A stretch of DNA of 8,703 nucleotides from Spirochaetota bacterium (GTDB lineage Bacteria > Spirochaetota > Spirochaetia > Treponematales > Rectinemataceae): contig JAEZSM010000187.1 of NCBI GenBank assembly GCA_023421875.1, forward strand, positions 1 to 8,703. Reading direction: 5' to 3'. Made by a program: the position numbers and the translations under genes. Below, piece after piece: positions 6,952 to 8,703 of the stretch; within the stretch, counting starts at the first letter, position 1; each line of letters starts with the position of its first letter. Below the pieces are notes generated by a model. The model saw nothing but the letters and a program-made list of their open reading frames with translations. It made no database searches and was not told the origin of the DNA.

Positions 6952-7884
6952 TCAGGGTACCAGCTGGCTCAGCTGGATAACCAGGATATCGGTGCCGCCC
7001 CTTCGTTTTATCTCAGGGATCAGCGCCGCCAGCTGGTCCTTGGGCGCAGCCACGCGGACGGCGTATGCCTTGCCGCCCTCTAGAGGCGAAAGCGTTGGCG
7101 ACCTGAGGCAGGGGAGAATGGCTATCAGGTCTTCCAGCTTGGATTCTTCCACGTTCATTTCAAGCATCACCCTCCGGCGCGCTTCCATGACAGAGCGGAG
7201 AATGAGAACCAGGGCTTCTGCCGCCTCTTTCTTGGCCGGATTCTCTATAGCCTGGCGGGAAGCGTAAAGCCTTGTGGAGCTCTTCATGACCGTTTCCATT
7301 ATGACTAGGCCGTTAGCCTTGAGGGTGCTTCCGGTGGCGCAGTTATCGATGATGATATCCGCATCTTCGGGAGGGAATACTTCGGTAGCCCCGTAGGAGC
7401 GTATAAAAACAGCGTCGGCCAGCTTTTCGGCCATCCATTGCCTGGCTATGGTTTCATATTCCGAAGCAACAATAGGGCTTCTGCCGCAGACCTTGCTCCA
7501 GGAAACCCTGGGAGCCCCGATTTCGCCTATCTGTTCCGCCAGACCTGCCGGGGCCGCGACCACCACCGACACGGGATCCATGCCCGTATCCAACAGCTCG
7601 ACCAGGTCGGCTTTCAGTTCCCTTACCCAATCGGCGCCAGCGAATCCAACATCCCGGCTTCCCGAAGAGAGCATTTCCACAATGTTCTGAGGTTTTAAGA
7701 GCTTTGTCTCGTATGACAGCTGTCCGGCTTGAGTCTTTAGATTGGAGCCGTTTCCCAGGCGGGGCCTGTACTCCCGCTCGTCGATGCTCACCGGCAGACC
7801 GGCGTCCGCCAGAAGCTGCATGACCTTCGACTGCATCCTTCCCTTGGGAAGGCCTACTCGCAATACCGAATCTCTCGTTTCCAT
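6952..7884 (-). CDS. hisG: ATP phosphoribosyltransferase HisG, long form
   Basis: This is the first committed step of the pathway: ATP and PRPP give phosphoribosyl-ATP and pyrophosphate. At 310 residues it is the long form, with a catalytic part (about 1-235) followed by an ACT-like regulatory domain (about 238-310, with GGKAYAVRVAAPKDQLAALIP in it). Long-form HisG is known to be feedback-inhibited by histidine and needs no HisZ, and no hisZ is present here. Catalytic landmarks are RVGLPKGRM near the N-terminus (9-17), DVGFAGADWV (78-87), and the PRPP-binding stretch DADIIIDNCATGSTL (174-188). The ATG at 7884 has AAGGAG at 5-nt spacing. It is the first structural gene after the attenuator terminator, so all read-through into the operon enters here. 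Confidence 0.96.
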   Translation of the reverse strand: METRDSVLRVGLPKGRMQSKVMQLLADAGLPVSIDEREYRPRLGNGSNLKTQAGQLSYETKLLKPQNIVEMLSSGSRDVGFAGADWVRELKADLVELLDTGMDPVSVVVAAPAGLAEQIGEIGAPRVSWSKVCGRSPIVASEYETIARQWMAEKLADAVFIRSYGATEVFPPEDADIIIDNCATGSTLKANGLVIMETVMKSSTRLYASRQAIENPAKKEAAEALVLILRSVMEARRRVMLEMNVEESKLEDLIAILPCLRSPTLSPLEGGKAYAVRVAAPKDQLAALIPEIKRRGGTDILVIQLSQLVP

Positions 7885-7955
7885 GGTCTCTCCTTGATTT
7901 GCCGCGCCCCCGATCCAGGCCGCGCTTTTCGGAAAGACCAGATATTCGGCCTAAC

Positions 7956-7989
7956 AAAAAAGCGCCGGCTGGAAGGAGCCGGCGCTTTT
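7956..7989 (-). terminator. Intrinsic terminator of the his attenuator
   Basis: On the minus strand AAAAGCGCCGGCT (7989-7977) pairs with AGCCGGCGCTTTT (7970-7958) around a six-base loop CCTTCC, and the transcript continues with T's to 7956. This is a textbook rho-independent terminator with a G+C-rich stem. It lies upstream of hisG and downstream of the leader ORF, so it can only act as a conditional stop before the structural genes. Confidence 0.92.
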
Positions 7990-8007
7990 GATGTACGCTT
8001 GATGCCT

Positions 8008-8112
8008 TTATGAACGGATCAAGCCCTGCAATGCCCCGGCTTCCCTGCGATGGTGGCCGTGGTGATGATGGAGGGCTCTGCATCCCCTGGGGACGGAATT
8101 ATTCCGATTCAT
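8008..8112 (-). CDS. hisL: his operon leader peptide
   Basis: This is a 34-codon ORF (ATG 8112, TAA 8008-8010) whose residues 15-21 read HHHHGHH, giving six His codons (CAT CAT CAC CAC, then CAC CAT). It is a sensor rather than a functional protein: translation speed through the His run reports the level of charged tRNA-His and sets the attenuator. The arrangement of promoter, His-rich leader ORF, antiterminator, terminator and hisG is that of the enteric his leader, although the sequence itself is different. There is no Shine-Dalgarno site upstream. An in-frame ATG at 8124 would add MIFT, but it overlaps the likely -10 element, so 8112 is preferred. The next ATG downstream (8083) is out of frame with the His codons. 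Confidence 0.88.
   Translation of the reverse strand: MNRNNSVPRGCRALHHHHGHHRREAGALQGLIRS
8094..8106. repeat. Palindrome CGGAAT-T-ATTCCG in the leader start
   Basis: This is a perfect 13-base palindrome with a single central base, within codons 3-7 of the leader ORF. Its core AATTATTCC recurs as a direct copy at 8177-8185, upstream of the his -35, exactly 80 bases away. It could be a small RNA hairpin at the 5' end of the transcript or a protein site, or it could be chance in an A+T-rich stretch. Confidence 0.35.
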
Positions 8113-8122
8113 TGTGAAAATC

Positions 8123-8152
8123 ATAAAAACACAGGAGTAATGTGCCTGTCAA
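8123..8152 (-). promoter_or_regulatory. Candidate promoter of the his operon
   Basis: A perfect -35 TTGACA (8152-8147) is followed at 18 nt by TTTTAT (8128-8123). The better hexamer TATGAT (8125-8120) is 21 nt away, which is too far for standard spacing. Either choice places the transcript start within a few bases of the leader ATG at 8112. The -35 is convincing; the -10 is uncertain. Confidence 0.55.
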
Positions 8153-8247
8153 GTGTATCATCCCACAGTCATGCATAATTATTCCACATTCGCCGTCCTT
8201 ATGCAGAAAAATTCACTCATGCAGCGGGCACTGCAACATAGCCAAGC

Positions 8248-8275
8248 TTGAACAAAAAGCGGTCATGGCTATACT
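8248..8275 (+). promoter_or_regulatory. Promoter of the radical SAM gene
   Basis: TTGAAC (8248-8253) and TATACT (8270-8275) are 16 nt apart and make a good sigma70-type promoter pointing right. The expected start of transcription is near 8281-8283, directly at the ATG of the downstream gene. It is divergent from the his promoter, with about 100 bases between the two -35 regions that hold no gene. Confidence 0.6.
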
Positions 8276-8283
8276 ATAAGCTC

Positions 8284-8703
8284 ATGCTCAGCGAAGAAAT
8301 CGTCAACCATAAGCGAGGAGAGGACGGCGCTTCGCTGGTCTATCCCGTTTTTTCCCGACGCTCCGGGGGGCTCTCCCTGGGTATCAATCTTTTTCCCGAC
8401 CGGAAACGCTGCAACTTTAACTGTCCCTACTGCGAGGTTTCCGAAACAGTCACCGGTAGCGGCTTCGCTGAGGGACAGCTCGCCATCGCCCTGGAAGATT
8501 TTTTTGAGCGCCGCTATCCAAAGTACTGGCAAGAAATGCCCATAAAGGACATCTGCATATCCGGCAACGGCGAACCGACTGTTTCTGCGCATCTTGCCGA
8601 GGCGCTGGAACTCTGCGCCGAATGTAGACGGCGCTATGCCGCAGCAGCAGGCTCCTCGGAACTCGTGCTTATAACCAATTCCACGGGTTTTCTCAATAAG
8701 GAT
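8284..8703 (+). CDS. Radical SAM protein, N-terminal part
   Basis: This is the first 140 residues of a radical SAM enzyme; the reading frame is open to the window edge. The 4Fe-4S motif is C43-x3-C47-x2-C50 (CNFNCPYC), preceded by GLSLGINLFPDRKRC, and followed by the SAM-binding glycine motif as SGNGEPT (93-99). The spacing and the SGNGEPT form suggest the family around COG0731 (wyosine-synthesis-like radical SAM proteins), often annotated simply as radical SAM protein. I cannot name a substrate. Another cysteine pair, C111 and C114, is also present and could be structural. The start at 8284 is supported by the promoter just upstream and by the absence of another plausible in-frame start before the core, but there is no ribosome site, so the mRNA would be leaderless. 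No link to histidine synthesis is evident. Confidence 0.88.
   Translation, partial: MLSEEIVNHKRGEDGASLVYPVFSRRSGGLSLGINLFPDRKRCNFNCPYCEVSETVTGSGFAEGQLAIALEDFFERRYPKYWQEMPIKDICISGNGEPTVSAHLAEALELCAECRRRYAAAAGSSELVLITNSTGFLNKD

Larger units (their letters stand above)
7990..8112 (-). promoter_or_regulatory. his attenuator: competing leader RNA stems
   Basis: Besides the terminator, three pairings can be read. AGCCCT (8077-8072), just before the His codons, can pair with AGGGCT (8027-8022) after them. GCTTGAT (8024-8018) can pair with ATCAAGC (8003-7997), with the leader stop codon in the loop. GGGAAGCCGG (8045-8036) can pair with CCGGCT-CC-TTCC (7982-7971), which takes away the first arm and loop of the terminator. 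The last pairing is the likely antiterminator: it becomes free when a ribosome stalls on the His codons. In the expected model, plentiful His-tRNA lets the ribosome cover this segment and termination follows. The pairings are seen in the sequence; which of them form in the cell is inference. Confidence 0.75.

Noticed and set aside
7454..8083. 209-codon open frame on the minus strand over the hisG start and leader
   Set aside because: It runs out of frame through the leader, the terminator hairpin and the first half of hisG; it has no ribosome site and no recognisable domain. The overlapping leader ORF and hisG explain the sequence.
7885..8112. A T-box riboswitch upstream of hisG
   Set aside because: There is no T-box-type conserved GGTGG sequence or specifier-loop layout, and the His-codon leader ORF explains the region better.
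8269..8592. 107-codon open frame on the minus strand
   Set aside because: It is antisense to the radical SAM gene, whose cysteine and GNGEPT motifs fix the true frame.
1..8703. CRISPR array, tRNA or rRNA genes
   Set aside because: No repeated spacer units, cloverleaf-like segments or rRNA-like stretches were seen.

Overview
The window holds a complete, compact histidine biosynthesis operon on the minus strand, a transposase gene just beyond its 3' end, and the start of a divergent radical SAM gene at the right edge. In transcription order (right to left) the operon reads: leader peptide and attenuator (8112-7956), hisG (7884-6952), hisC (6936-5917), hisB (5920-5231), a hisH-hisF fusion (5234-3786), a hisA-hisI-hisE fusion (3789-2476) and hisD (2494-1205). 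Every step from PRPP and ATP to histidine is encoded except histidinol-phosphate phosphatase, which must come from elsewhere in the genome. Three of the junctions are ATGA overlaps of 4 nt and the hisD junction overlaps by 19 nt, so translation is probably coupled from hisC to hisD.

The two most notable points are regulatory and architectural. First, about 100 nt upstream of the hisG-proximal terminator there is a small ORF of 34 codons, in no other annotation given here, with six His codons in a seven-codon stretch (HHHHGHH). It is followed by competing RNA stems and a strong intrinsic terminator, which is the layout of a classical ribosome-mediated his attenuator. Second, the enzyme fusions are unusual: HisA-HisI-HisE in one chain and HisH-HisF in another. 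The HisI-HisE part carries signature motifs that, from memory, look closer to fungal HIS4 than to enteric HisIE, and HisH-HisF is the domain order of yeast HIS7.

The left 1.1 kb encodes a DDE-type transposase with an N-terminal zinc ribbon. It lies 68 nt downstream of hisD on the same strand, and the far end of the element is outside the window. No terminator is visible between hisD and the transposase. At the right edge, a divergently transcribed radical SAM protein (CxxxCxxC cluster motif, 140 residues seen, cut by the window end) has a good sigma70-like promoter so close to its ATG that the mRNA would be leaderless or nearly so. The his leader ORF seems to be in the same situation.

The organism is a bacterium with G+C-rich genes and clear Shine-Dalgarno sites. 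The combination of attenuation, the fusions and the radical SAM neighbour does not match enteric bacteria, Bacillus or Actinobacteria. A spirochaete is my best guess, but it rests on impression only and should be treated as unproven.
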